In this document: one piece after another, positions 42,231 through 51,517 of the stretch
Layout of the letters: every line of letters starts with the position of its first letter
Numbering within the stretch: position 1 is the first letter of the stretch
Source: CAILZL01 sp050248275
GTDB lineage: Bacteria > Pseudomonadota > Gammaproteobacteria > Steroidobacterales > Steroidobacteraceae
DNA length: 64,000 nucleotides
Direction of reading: 5' to 3'
Assembly: GCA_050248275.1 (NCBI GenBank)
Contig: JBFWSR010000010.1
Span: forward strand, 56,200-120,199
Position numbers and translations under genes: made by a program
The notes under the pieces: model-generated
What the model was told of the DNA's origin: nothing
The model's database searches: none
What the model saw: the letters and a program-made list of their open reading frames with translations, nothing else

Positions 42231-43469
42231 ATGAATACTCCTTCGTCATCACGCGACGGGAATGACGGGCAGCAGGCTGCTGTCGAAGCAACAGCGCGGA
42301 TATTGCTGCTGCTCACTTTGTTTCAGATGATTTTGCCGTTGACCATCGATGTGTCGCTGCCAGCGTTGCCATTGTTGCAGCAGTCTTTCGGGGCGACCCA
42401 GGCCGGCATTCAATCGACGATAGCGGCTTTCTTTGCGACCTTCGGCATTTTTCAGTTGTTCTGGGGACCGGCGAGCGATCGCTTTGGCCGGAAAAAACCG
42501 GCATTGTCGGGAGTGTTCCTGTTCGTTCTCGGCAGCATCGGTTGCGTCATTTCCAGTTCTGTACAGTTTCTGACCTGGGCGCGTGTGGCGCAGGCGATGG
42601 GCTCCTGTGCGATGATGGTGATTGGATCGGCAATGGTTCGCGATCTGTATTCAAGTCCGGATGAAGAAGGACGCACTCGTTCGTTGTTGTTGATGCTTGC
42701 CTCGCTGGGTCCGATATGCGGCGCATTTGTGGGAGGGCAAGTAGTCAAGCTGGCCGGCGCCCATGCCGTCTTTGTCTTGCAGGCAGCCATCGGTACATTG
42801 ATTCTGCTGCTGATCCTCATGACGCCGGAAACCCTGCGTCTGGCATTGCGCAGCAAACAGTCTGCTTTGGCAATGCTGGGTACTTACGCCAGAGTGCTGC
42901 GCAGTCGCGCTTATCTTGGCTATGCCCTTTCGGGCGCATTGATGATCGCTTCCATGCTCGTGTATCTGACCGCTTCTCCATTCATCTTTATCGAGTATTT
43001 CAAGGTACCGGCGACTTCATATGGTCTGTATACGGGCGCCATTGCCCTGTCGATGGCATTGATGTCGATGTTGGGTCGGCACCTGATCCGCAAGGTGGGC
43101 GCACGGTTGTTGCTGCGTACCGGCATTGTGGTCGGCATGGCGGCGATGGTGACATTGATTCTAGTGACTTCCGGCGACAGCATTGCCCTTGCCGTATTCT
43201 TTGTGCCGCTTTTTGTCAGCGTCTCGACGATCGGTTTTACTACACCCAACTCGGTGGCGCTGGCGCTGGCCGACCTGCCTGATGCAGCTGGGGCAGGCGC
43301 AGCCGTGTTTGGCGCATTGGCCATCGGTTTGGGCGGCGCAGCTACCTCGATTCTGGGTGCGTTGTCCAATGGCACTCCCAGGCCGATGATGTTTGTCATG
43401 GGTGCTTGCTGTGTACTTGCGCTCTTGTGTAACGTGTTCGTCGCCAGATCGAATCCGGGTGACAAGTGA
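42231..43469 (+). CDS. MFS transporter, Bcr/CflA drug-resistance type
   Basis: A 412-residue 12-helix transporter. VSLPALPLLQQSFGATQAGIQ in the first helix and loop, FQLFWGPASDRFGRKKP (motif A of the Bcr/CflA group) and LPDAAGAGAAVFGALAIGLG in the last helices place it in this family. Members export antibiotics, dipeptides or sulfonated compounds by proton antiport. It follows the receptor on the same strand and may export a toxic intermediate of the pathway rather than a drug. Confidence 0.87.
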   Translation: MNTPSSSRDGNDGQQAAVEATARILLLLTLFQMILPLTIDVSLPALPLLQQSFGATQAGIQSTIAAFFATFGIFQLFWGPASDRFGRKKPALSGVFLFVLGSIGCVISSSVQFLTWARVAQAMGSCAMMVIGSAMVRDLYSSPDEEGRTRSLLLMLASLGPICGAFVGGQVVKLAGAHAVFVLQAAIGTLILLLILMTPETLRLALRSKQSALAMLGTYARVLRSRAYLGYALSGALMIASMLVYLTASPFIFIEYFKVPATSYGLYTGAIALSMALMSMLGRHLIRKVGARLLLRTGIVVGMAAMVTLILVTSGDSIALAVFFVPLFVSVSTIGFTTPNSVALALADLPDAAGAGAAVFGALAIGLGGAATSILGALSNGTPRPMMFVMGACCVLALLCNVFVARSNPGDK

Positions 43470-43566
43470 AATTTTGTGAGCCCTGTTTTGTCCAAGCGAA
43501 TGCGGAAAGTTTGATTTTGCGGTGCGCTTGGTAAAACACGCGATGTGATCAACAGGTGGGGGAGTT

Positions 43567-44418
43567 ATGACGAGCTGGACGGTAGGCGATGTAAAAATTA
43601 CCAAGATACTCGAGAACGAAGAGCGCGGTCTCGACATCACGCATCTGTTGCCCAAGTCATCGCCGTCGACAGTGTTGAACATTCCCTGGCTGGCGCCATT
43701 CATTGATCAGAAAGGCAATGTCCATTTGAGTTTCCATGCGCTAGTGGTCGAGACGCCGGACAAGATCATTGTCGTTGATACCTGCATCGGCAACGACAAG
43801 CAGCGCGGTGCGCCCATAGGCGACGGATTGCAGACCCGTTTTCTGGAAGATCTCAAAGCCGTGGGTTATGCGCCTGAGAAAGTCGATTACGTCATTTGCA
43901 CCCACCTGCACATCGACCATGTAGGCTGGAACACCATGCTGGTTGATGGCCGCTGGGTGCCGACCTTTCCCAATGCCCGTTATCTGTTCGGTCGCGTCGA
44001 GTTCGACTATTGGCGCGCGCAGCAAACCGATCCGCTGCATCAGCTGGTGTTCGCTGATTCGGTGCAGCCCGTCTGGGATGCCGGTCTCGTCGATCTGGTG
44101 GAGACCACGCACAGGATCTGCGACCAGGTGCATCTGGTGCCGACCATTGGCCATAGTCCCGGCCATGTTGCGGTTGAAATCAATTCACAAGGTCAGACGG
44201 CAGTGATCACCGGGGATTTCATTCATCATCCCAGTCAATTTGCATTTCCCGACTGGTGCTGTTCCATTGATTACAGCCCCGAACAGAGCACCCAGACGCG
44301 GCTGACACAATTCGATCGCTTTGCCAGTAATGGCATTCTGGTCATTGGCACGCACTTCGTGGCGCCGACCGCAGGCAAAGTGTCGCGCGAAGGTGCCGCC
44401 TATAAATTCGAGACCTGA
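43567..44418 (+). CDS. Metallo-beta-lactamase-fold hydrolase
   Basis: A 283-residue MBL-fold protein. The metal motifs are THLHIDHVGW (HxHxDH) near residues 117-126, IGHSPGH near 196 and TGDFIHHP near 217, with a C-terminal GTHFVAPTAG supplying the last histidine. It has no signal peptide. The subgroup includes lactonases and esterase-like enzymes; IIVVDTCIGNDKQRG is common to many of them. Its place after the exporter and receptor suggests hydrolysis of a lactone or ester intermediate. Substrate unknown. Confidence 0.87.
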   Translation: MTSWTVGDVKITKILENEERGLDITHLLPKSSPSTVLNIPWLAPFIDQKGNVHLSFHALVVETPDKIIVVDTCIGNDKQRGAPIGDGLQTRFLEDLKAVGYAPEKVDYVICTHLHIDHVGWNTMLVDGRWVPTFPNARYLFGRVEFDYWRAQQTDPLHQLVFADSVQPVWDAGLVDLVETTHRICDQVHLVPTIGHSPGHVAVEINSQGQTAVITGDFIHHPSQFAFPDWCCSIDYSPEQSTQTRLTQFDRFASNGILVIGTHFVAPTAGKVSREGAAYKFET

Positions 44419-44469
44419 CTGTGACGTTGTGCAGCAGGAACCGTATTGGTTTCTGTTGTGGGCCATGAA

Positions 44470-44510
44470 AAACCGCCAGCTCACGATCATGGGCTGGCGG
44501 TTTATTTTTG
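44470..44510. terminator. Bidirectional intrinsic terminator
   Basis: Perfect 11-base stem AAACCGCCAGC/GCTGGCGGTTT with T-rich sequence (TTTATTTTT) on the plus-strand side and A-runs (T in minus reading) on the other. It lies between the convergent MBL and molybdoenzyme genes and can serve both. Confidence 0.9.
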
Positions 44511-44520
44511 CAAGGACGTT

Positions 44521-46755
44521 TTATGCATTCCACCCCTTGAGCGCCGCTGCGGTCACTGGCAGGTCGCGGATACGACGGCCGGTAGCGGCAAAGATGGCAT
44601 TGCACAATGCAGGCAGAATGGGCGGCACCGCAGGCTCACCCAGGCCTGTGGTCGGGAATTCTGTTTGCCGGAAATGAACTTCAATTACCGGTGGCGCCTT
44701 GTCGATGCGCATCAACGGAAACTGGTGGAAGTTGCCTTCCACGGCGCGTCCCCTGGCAATGGTCAGCTTTTGACCCAATGCCTGAGTTAAACCTTCGATG
44801 ATCGCGCCTTGCACCTGGTTGACGGCATTCAGCGGATTGACGATATGACGGCCGACATCGCCCACTGCCCATACCTTTTCGACTTTGACTTCACCCGCGC
44901 TCGATACATTGACCTGTACTACTTCGGCGAAGTAGCCCAGGTGACAGTAGTTAAAGGCCATGCCCAGACCGCTACCGCGTGGCAGCTTGCGTCCCCAGCC
45001 GGATTTTTCGGCGGCCAGACGCAATATGCCTTTGACCCGCGCGGTATTCAGGCCGGGCACATCGCCTTCAAACTTGGAGGGCGTCGTCGGCAGTTGGCGA
45101 TCCTCGCCCAGCATCGCAATCAGGAAATCAAGATGATCCTGACCCGCTGCATGCGCCAGTTCATGCATGAAGGATTGGAACACGAAGGCAAGCGCATTGG
45201 CCTCGGGTGCACGCAACGCGCCGGCAGGAATGCCTGAAGTCAGGATCGTCTGTGTGAATTCCAGATCGGGAATCAGCCGCGCTGGAAACTCCACCGGGCT
45301 CATTCCAGCGCCCAGATCAGGTTGACCGTCCCGACCCACCGTGACGAAATGATCCTTGAAGCCAATAATGCGACCCTGCTTGTCCAGGCCGGCTTTCAAT
45401 TTGTGAAAGCCGATCGGTCGATACAAGTCATGCCGCATGTCATCGTTGCGCGACCATAGCAGCTTGACCGGTCGCTGCGTTTTTTGCGCAATGGCGACGG
45501 CCTCGACCATGTAATCGTTGGCCAGGCGTCGTCCGAAACCACCGCCACAGCGCATCAGATGAATGCGGATGTTGTTTTCGGGAATACCCAGTGTTTTGGA
45601 GACCAGCGCGCTACCCCATTCCGGCGCCTGTGTGGGCGCCCAGATTTCCACCTTGTCGCCCACGACATGCGCCGTGCAGTTCTGTGGTTCCAGCGTGTTG
45701 TGCGCCAGAAAAGGGTAGCTATAGCGAGCCTCAATCACTTGCGTCGCCTTGGCCAGTTGCGCATCCGGTTCGCCATCGCGACGTAGATTCTGCTCCGGCG
45801 CCTTGTCGAAGCTGGCGGCAGCGCTTCTCGCAAAATCATCCGAACTCTGCTTGGCAGTTTCGCCCTCATCCCAGACGACTTTCAATTGCTCGCGCGCCTT
45901 GTTCGCCTGCCACCAGCTCGCGGCAACAATGGCAACGCCATCCAGCAATCCGTCCAGTGCCTTGCCGCCATGGATGACGAATGCATCCTGAACGCCGGGC
46001 AAGGCCTTGATCTGCTCAAGGTTGGCCGACACCACGCGGCCACCGAATACCGGGCATTTCTCGAACACGGCATAACTCATCCCCGGTAGCGTCACATCAA
46101 TGCCAAACAGGGGAATGCCCTGCACGATGCCGGCATTGTCCACGCCGGGTTTCGATTGCCCGATGATCTTGAACTCTTCCGGTTTTTTCAGCACCACTTT
46201 GGTCAGATCGGGAGCCGGCAATGCAGCCGCCCTGGCGGCCAGTACGGCATAGGCCAGCTTCCGGTTGCTGGCATCGTGATAAACATTGCCCAGTTCAGTG
46301 CGGCATTGTCCTGAAGGCACATTCCAGGTTGCGGCCGCTGCCTCAACCAGCAGTTGCCGACCGGCCGCGCCAGCCCGGCGCAAGAGATCCCAGTTCATCG
46401 GCGTGGACATGCTGCCGCCGGAGAGCTGGAATGGATATAGCTTGCGATCGCTGTCGGCCTGCACGATTTTTACGTTGGCCCAATCGACATCCAGCTCCTC
46501 GGCAATCAACATGGGCAGCGAAGTTTTCACTCCCTGACCCATTTCCGGGTTTTTTGCGGTAAGCGTTATCACCCCATCTGCGCCAATCAGGATGTAAGCG
46601 CCTAATTGCACCGTGGAGGATGCCGCCGTAGCGTTGGCAGGCAGGAGGGGCATGCCGATTTCCAGCAGCAGGCCGCCACCGGCTGTCAGACTGACGCTCA
46701 GGAAATGTCGCCGCGACAGCATGGGGAGTTCATTGGCTTGCAGTTTCGCGATCAT
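44521..46755 (-). CDS. Tat-exported molybdopterin dehydrogenase, IorB-like, copy 1
   Basis: A 744-residue xanthine-dehydrogenase-family large subunit of the isoquinoline 1-oxidoreductase beta type. A Tat signal, MLSRRHFLSVSLTAGGG, follows a short lead. LTAKNPEMGQGVKTSLPMLI, RCGGGFGRR, GALRAPEANALAF and GLGEPAVPP (catalytic Glu) are cofactor and active-site motifs. Such enzymes oxidise aldehydes or N-heterocycles and normally need a [2Fe-2S] subunit (IorA); none is adjacent here. Start ATG 46755 has GGAG upstream; the frame opens at 46842. It is a paralogue of 54055-56313. Confidence 0.9.
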   Translation of the reverse strand: MIAKLQANELPMLSRRHFLSVSLTAGGGLLLEIGMPLLPANATAASSTVQLGAYILIGADGVITLTAKNPEMGQGVKTSLPMLIAEELDVDWANVKIVQADSDRKLYPFQLSGGSMSTPMNWDLLRRAGAAGRQLLVEAAAATWNVPSGQCRTELGNVYHDASNRKLAYAVLAARAAALPAPDLTKVVLKKPEEFKIIGQSKPGVDNAGIVQGIPLFGIDVTLPGMSYAVFEKCPVFGGRVVSANLEQIKALPGVQDAFVIHGGKALDGLLDGVAIVAASWWQANKAREQLKVVWDEGETAKQSSDDFARSAAASFDKAPEQNLRRDGEPDAQLAKATQVIEARYSYPFLAHNTLEPQNCTAHVVGDKVEIWAPTQAPEWGSALVSKTLGIPENNIRIHLMRCGGGFGRRLANDYMVEAVAIAQKTQRPVKLLWSRNDDMRHDLYRPIGFHKLKAGLDKQGRIIGFKDHFVTVGRDGQPDLGAGMSPVEFPARLIPDLEFTQTILTSGIPAGALRAPEANALAFVFQSFMHELAHAAGQDHLDFLIAMLGEDRQLPTTPSKFEGDVPGLNTARVKGILRLAAEKSGWGRKLPRGSGLGMAFNYCHLGYFAEVVQVNVSSAGEVKVEKVWAVGDVGRHIVNPLNAVNQVQGAIIEGLTQALGQKLTIARGRAVEGNFHQFPLMRIDKAPPVIEVHFRQTEFPTTGLGEPAVPPILPALCNAIFAATGRRIRDLPVTAAALKGWNA

Positions 46756-47064
46756 GTTACTTGTCTCCTGCGGCACGATAAACGGCTGTCCTGATGTGGA
46801 CATGGGCGCCGCAACTACAATTGCCCGACATGGCTTGGTCACTGACTATCGCTGGTTATTTTCGCTCCAGTCAATAGTGCATCAGTACCGTTGCGGACAT
46901 GAATTTTGTGCAGATTTGCAAGGGCTGCAACGTGGCACACCCGCTTTCTATTCCACCGGGCTTATTCTACTGCTCCAGTCACCAACAAGTTCTGATTTCT
47001 GGAAGTCACTGTATCGACCCGGCCATTGGGCGCCGGGTCGATTCCATGTTTACTGCCTGATAAC
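46756..47064. other. Intergenic region with one GC-rich hairpin
   Basis: 309 non-coding bases between the receptor (ending 47065) and the molybdoenzyme start. A hairpin CGACCCGG/CCGGGTCG (47015-47040) lies just after the receptor stop but has no U-tract in the minus direction. No gene is seen; the promoter of the molybdoenzyme may lie here. Confidence 0.5.
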
Positions 47065-49698
47065 TCAACGGAAGCGGTGTTGCAGTGTCACGCCATACGT
47101 CAGAGGTGACGCCGGTTGGTATGTGTAGGAAAGTGTTTCAAGGGTCGAGATGGTCGTGGCGTAATGCTTGTCGGTCAGGTTTTTGCCCCACAGCTTGACG
47201 CTATTGTTTTCATTGCCTGACGACCAGGTTACAGCGCCATTAACCACAGCGTAGGAAGGCTGCTTCAACTGATTGTCGGACTCCGGGTACCAGCCGCCGT
47301 TGTAATAGAACGAGCCATCAACTGCGATTTTTCCTGAAGCCACCGGAATGGTGTAAGTGGCCGCCAGATTGCCGCTGAATTTGGGCGAACCTGGCAGTTG
47401 GTTGCCTGTGGCGTCACAGGCTACGGATGCCAGAAAAGCAACGGGAGTGGCCGATCCAGAACAGGCCACAACTGTTCCGGCCGGATTGGGGTTGTAGTTG
47501 TAGTGCAGTGCATTGGGAAAGCTCTTGTACTCTGAATGCACATAGGATGCGCCCAGGCTGACTTGCAGTTGCTCGTTGATAACAAAGGCGGAATCCAGAT
47601 CTATGCCATCGAGCTTTGCCTTCGGTCCATTGATGGTTTTGGGGGCGCCGCTGGCGGCGAGCACCTTGAGCTGCAGATTGTCAAACTCATAGTAGAACGC
47701 TGCGGCATTGAAACGAATGCGGTTGTCCAGCCATTCGCTCTTGAGGCCGATCTCATAGGCATCAAGGGTTTCGGGCTGGTAGGCACCATCCTGGACCGAT
47801 CCCAGGTCAAAACCACCGCTCTGGAAGCCGCGGTTATAAGAAACATAGCCGAGGACATTGGGTGTGAACTTGCGATCCAGCGAAAGACGGTAGGTCAGCT
47901 TGTTGAAACTGGCATGACCCGATGAACTGATTGGGGGGATGACACCTGTATTTCTGGCATCTCTGATTTCATCCGTATAGCGCAGGCCCGCGGTGATATG
48001 TGTGTCAGGTACGAATTCATAGGTCGCCTGTCCAAACCCTGCCCACGACTTGGTGGTTCCCTTGCTGTCGTATTGGAAAACCACGTCGTTTGCAGGGCCG
48101 GCGAATACCTGGAATGGCTGGTGACGTCCAGTACCATAAAAATAGTATGCCCCGATCACCCAGCTGAGCTTGTCGCTGTTCAGGGATTGCAATTGCAATT
48201 CCTGGGTGATCTGGTCTTCCTTCTGAGTGTAATGCGGTGATGGTCCGGGTATTTCAGTACCGTCTAGATCTGCTATCAGATCGTAATCCGACTTGCGTGC
48301 CGAGGTAATGCTGACCAGCCGGGCCTGAGTGAAGTCATGTTCAATATCAAGGCTGCTGCCATAGGCTTTGGTGTACTGGTGTTGCCGACCATTGATGTCA
48401 ACATCGTAGTAGGAATGACTTTGCGGAATACCAAAGGGTTGCGGTCCCGGAAATGGCACGTAGCCGTATTTCCACTGCACATCGGAATAGTCGAATGCCA
48501 GCTTGACGCGGGTCGTATTGCCCGGTTCCCAGAGCCACTTGGTGCGTGCAGCCAGTTCCCGCGGAATGCGCTGATAGTCTTCGCCATCGATGAGATTCGT
48601 GCCGTAGCCTTCCTTCTGATTGCTGTATGAAAATGACAGATCGGCGGCCAACGTGTCTGTCAGGCCGGTGGTTGCATACAGATCGGTCGAAAAAGTCCGG
48701 TAATTGGCATAGCCAACTCGCACGTCGGCCTGTGCCTTGTGCTGCGGGTCTTTGGTGATGACCTGCACCAGACCACCCGTGGTGTTGCGGCCGAACAATG
48801 TACCTTGCGGTCCCTTGAGGACTTCGATGCGTTCAACGTTGGACAGGCTCATCAAGGCGCCAGGTGTGGCGCCCACGTAGACGCCGTCTATGTAAGTGGC
48901 GACAGCGCTCTCGACGCCAGGTCCGACGTTGGTGTTGCCGATGCCACGGATAAAGTAATTCGGATATCCGCCGGATGGTTCCGAGATGAAGCCGGGCACC
49001 GAGTATTGAATCTCGGTTGTTGAGTCAACGCCGGCGGCAGCAAGCTGCTCGCCGCTGATGGCGGACACGGCAATCGGCACGTCCTGAAGACGTTCCTCGC
49101 GTCGCTGCGCGGTCACGACGATTTCGTCCAGTCGCGCCGTGGTATTGGCGCCGCTAGTAGTGCTGGTTGCTTCTGCTGCACAGGCGGTGCCGGTGTGTAT
49201 TGCCGAGCCGCAGACGGCGAATAGCCCGAACAGACGGGCGAATAGACTTCGGTGGCGCATGGGTTTTTCTCCTGATGGGTCTGGATTGTTATTAACGCTT
49301 GCTTTTGGAACATCGACGCTGGCGGGCGCACCAGCAGAAGAATGGGTGCCGGTATCCGCTTCGACAGGCTTTTGAAGCGGGCTTGCAGCGGTGGTGATGG
49401 CGATGGTGTGAGGATTGACGAACTCGAAGCGTAGACCGGTACTGGCCAGCAGCCTGCGCAAAGCCTCTTCAGCGGTCAGCAACCCCTTCACCTCGGAGCC
49501 ACGCAGACGCGCTACCAGTTGCGACGAGAACAGGACCTGAAGGCCGGATTGCTGGGCCAGTTCATTGAGCGCATCGCCCAGTGGTTCTGTGGGAATGCTG
49601 AAGTTATAGGGACCGGTGCTGTCTGGTCCTTGTGCGGCCGCAGTGGCGCATATGACCAGCGCTCCCACAGTGCCCAGCAGCATCGAGCAAATGCGCAT
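47065..49698 (-). CDS. TonB receptor fused to an N-terminal STN signalling domain
   Basis: An 877-residue protein in two parts. Residues 1-22 are a signal peptide and about 30-105 an STN domain (YNFSIPTEPLGDALNELAQ, GLLTAEEALRRLLASTGL). A linker follows; near residue 147 comes a second signal-peptide-like stretch (MRHRSLFARLFGLFAVCG, then GTACAAEA) and then a complete receptor: TonB box LDEIVVTAQRREER, plug, barrel ending LQHRFR. The second segment has its own ATG at 49260 behind AGGAG. The divergent ECF sigma and FecR genes next door match the STN domain. Start 49698 (GGGGGA upstream) is preferred over 49710. Confidence 0.88.
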   Translation of the reverse strand: MRICSMLLGTVGALVICATAAAQGPDSTGPYNFSIPTEPLGDALNELAQQSGLQVLFSSQLVARLRGSEVKGLLTAEEALRRLLASTGLRFEFVNPHTIAITTAASPLQKPVEADTGTHSSAGAPASVDVPKASVNNNPDPSGEKPMRHRSLFARLFGLFAVCGSAIHTGTACAAEATSTTSGANTTARLDEIVVTAQRREERLQDVPIAVSAISGEQLAAAGVDSTTEIQYSVPGFISEPSGGYPNYFIRGIGNTNVGPGVESAVATYIDGVYVGATPGALMSLSNVERIEVLKGPQGTLFGRNTTGGLVQVITKDPQHKAQADVRVGYANYRTFSTDLYATTGLTDTLAADLSFSYSNQKEGYGTNLIDGEDYQRIPRELAARTKWLWEPGNTTRVKLAFDYSDVQWKYGYVPFPGPQPFGIPQSHSYYDVDINGRQHQYTKAYGSSLDIEHDFTQARLVSITSARKSDYDLIADLDGTEIPGPSPHYTQKEDQITQELQLQSLNSDKLSWVIGAYYFYGTGRHQPFQVFAGPANDVVFQYDSKGTTKSWAGFGQATYEFVPDTHITAGLRYTDEIRDARNTGVIPPISSSGHASFNKLTYRLSLDRKFTPNVLGYVSYNRGFQSGGFDLGSVQDGAYQPETLDAYEIGLKSEWLDNRIRFNAAAFYYEFDNLQLKVLAASGAPKTINGPKAKLDGIDLDSAFVINEQLQVSLGASYVHSEYKSFPNALHYNYNPNPAGTVVACSGSATPVAFLASVACDATGNQLPGSPKFSGNLAATYTIPVASGKIAVDGSFYYNGGWYPESDNQLKQPSYAVVNGAVTWSSGNENNSVKLWGKNLTDKHYATTISTLETLSYTYQPASPLTYGVTLQHRFR

Positions 49699-49749
49699 CA
49701 ATTCCCCCATTGGGCATGCCGATAGGCGCGCCGGTCGTTATTGCACGCT

Positions 49750-49844
49750 GTGCCCGGTTATCTGGGCACCCGTTTATGCTTATATAAGACCAGTGTGGTT
49801 GAATGAATAAAACCCGGTAGTCGAAACGGCCACTACCGGGTTTT
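49750..49844. promoter_or_regulatory. Divergent promoter region with palindrome and strong hairpin
   Basis: Between the receptor and the sigma gene lie GTGCCC/GGGCAC arms (49750-49769), the palindrome CTTATATAAG and a perfect 13-base stem AAAACCCGGTAGT/ACTACCGGGTTTT with a ten-base loop (49809-49844). The last lies 45 bases before the sigma start and looks like an attenuator or terminator rather than a normal leader. The first could be an operator. Confidence 0.6.
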
Positions 49845-49888
49845 CATCCAGAATGACACTAAGTAGAAAACCCAGATATTAAAAACGT

Positions 49889-50413
49889 ATGCCATCCGAA
49901 AACGCCAACTCTGCCGCCCGTCTGGCTACCACGGTGTTTCGTAACCATGCGGCCGAGCTGCAGCGGTATCTGATTCGCCGGGTGGGACACGCACAGGATG
50001 CTGACGATCTGGCTCAGGAAGTATTTGCCCGGCTGTTGCGAGTGCAGGATGCAGAGCTGGTCCGCAAGCCGCTTGCATACGTTCTGGGCATTGCGACGCA
50101 CGTGGTGCGCGAATTCCGACAACGCAGGCAGCACGATCAAGTGCTGTATGACTCTGACGTGACTGATGAACTGTGTGAAAGTCCGGCAACGTTGACGACG
50201 CGCGGTCATGCGGAACAGTTGGAGTTGCAGAACCGGCTGGATCTGGCTTTGGCGCAATTGCCGCCGACGCACAAGCTGGTGCTGTTGCTGGTCAAGCGCG
50301 ATGGCTTGTCGTATGCCGAGGCCGCGCACTATGCGGGGCTGTCAGTTCACACCATCGAGAAGTATGTGGTTGAAGCGCGTGCCCGCCTGCGCGTTACATT
50401 AACGGACACCTGA
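49889..50413 (+). CDS. ECF sigma factor, FecI type
   Basis: A 174-residue sigma factor. Region 2 is about residues 10-75 (HAAELQRYLIRRVGHAQDAD, DLAQEVFARLLRV, RKPLAYVLGIATHVVREFRQ); region 4 is about 112-165 (LAQLPPTHKLVLLLVKRDGL, SYAEAAHYAGLSVHTIEKYV). The FecI subgroup shows in VEARARLR at the end. It is followed 16 bases later by fecR-like 50429 and is divergent from the STN-bearing receptor at 47065, completing a second surface-signalling set in the window. Confidence 0.9.
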   Translation: MPSENANSAARLATTVFRNHAAELQRYLIRRVGHAQDADDLAQEVFARLLRVQDAELVRKPLAYVLGIATHVVREFRQRRQHDQVLYDSDVTDELCESPATLTTRGHAEQLELQNRLDLALAQLPPTHKLVLLLVKRDGLSYAEAAHYAGLSVHTIEKYVVEARARLRVTLTDT

Positions 50414-50428
50414 GACGAGCGCCTGAGT

Positions 50429-51496
50429 ATGCTGCCGAATCCGAATCGCCAACTTGAATACCTGCATGCGCAGCAGGCATCCGAGTGGGTGCAGGTTTTG
50501 CAGAATCCCAGCCCCGAGCAACGGGCGGCCTTCGTTGTCTGGCTGAAGGAGTCGCCGCGCAATGTGCGCGAATTTCTGCTCATGCTCACGGTTGAGCAGG
50601 CGCTTGATCGTCTCGATACCAGACGCCTGCATGACATAGAGACATTACTGGCGCAGGTTGATCGTCAGGTTGTGCGACTGCCTGGTTCACCGGGGGCTGC
50701 GGAGCAGCGATCGCAGCGGATGCGTCCGAGGCACTGGCTTGGGCTGGCGGCAAGCCTGATATTGTTGCTGACATCCGGCTGGTATTGGCGCATCCATGAT
50801 GCGCAGGATTGGCAGGAATTTCACACAGGCACCAGCGAGCAGCGCGCGTTCGAGCTGGAGGATGGTTCGGTCATTCACCTCAATACTCATTCACGGGTGG
50901 CGCTGCATTTCTCAAAATACAGCCGTGACGTCCGTTTACTGGAAGGGGAAGCGTTGTTCAAGGTGCATCACGACGTGACCCGGCCGTTTCGCGTGCATAC
51001 CAGGGATGCCGTCATTCAGGCGGTGGGTACGCAATTCAATGTCTACAATCGAGCAGGGGGCACCGTTGTTGCTGTGATAGAAGGCCACGTCAACGTGACT
51101 CCGGACGCGCTCCTGGCTGTATCTGCCGATGATACGGAGGCATCCGTCAAGGCAGGCGCGTCACCGACAGTTGCGAGCCGCCTGCTCAGTGCCAATGAAG
51201 AAGCCCAGGTCGATGCCGGCCAGGTCACGGTGCGTACCATGAATAACGTTTTGGATGCCGTGGCGTGGCAGCAGCGGCGTCTGGTATTCCGCGAGCAAAC
51301 CCTGGCGAACATTGCCGAAGAGTTCAACCGATACAGCCATCGACAGATTCGCCTGGAAGGGCAGGCCGTGAAGAACCGTGTCTACACGGGCGTATTCGAT
51401 GCGGATGATCCCGACTCGCTGGCGCTGGTGCTGGCGCGTGATACGGATCTGGCGGTCGAAAAAACCGATCAGCTCATTGTTGTCAGAACGCGCTGA
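50429..51496 (+). CDS. FecR-family transmembrane regulator
   Basis: A 355-residue FecR protein with all domains: cytoplasmic DUF4880-like helix bundle (about 12-60: ASEWVQVLQNPSPEQRAAFV, WLKESPRNVREFLL), membrane helix (about 103-120), periplasmic FecR domain (about 128-225: TGTSEQRAFELEDGSVIHLN, VRLLEGEALFKVHHD, AVGTQFNVY) and a C-terminal DUF4974/STN-like domain (about 285-350: FREQTLANIAEEFNRYSHRQ, VYTGVFDADDPDSLALVL). It relays receptor occupancy at the outer membrane to the sigma factor encoded upstream. Confidence 0.92.
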   Translation: MLPNPNRQLEYLHAQQASEWVQVLQNPSPEQRAAFVVWLKESPRNVREFLLMLTVEQALDRLDTRRLHDIETLLAQVDRQVVRLPGSPGAAEQRSQRMRPRHWLGLAASLILLLTSGWYWRIHDAQDWQEFHTGTSEQRAFELEDGSVIHLNTHSRVALHFSKYSRDVRLLEGEALFKVHHDVTRPFRVHTRDAVIQAVGTQFNVYNRAGGTVVAVIEGHVNVTPDALLAVSADDTEASVKAGASPTVASRLLSANEEAQVDAGQVTVRTMNNVLDAVAWQQRRLVFREQTLANIAEEFNRYSHRQIRLEGQAVKNRVYTGVFDADDPDSLALVLARDTDLAVEKTDQLIVVRTR

Positions 51497-51517
51497 GTTC
51501 CTGGACAAGCGCAGCCA

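Noticed and set aside
47015..47040. Intrinsic terminator after the receptor at 47065
   Set aside because: The stem is good, but no U-tract follows in the direction of transcription, so it is described only as a hairpin.
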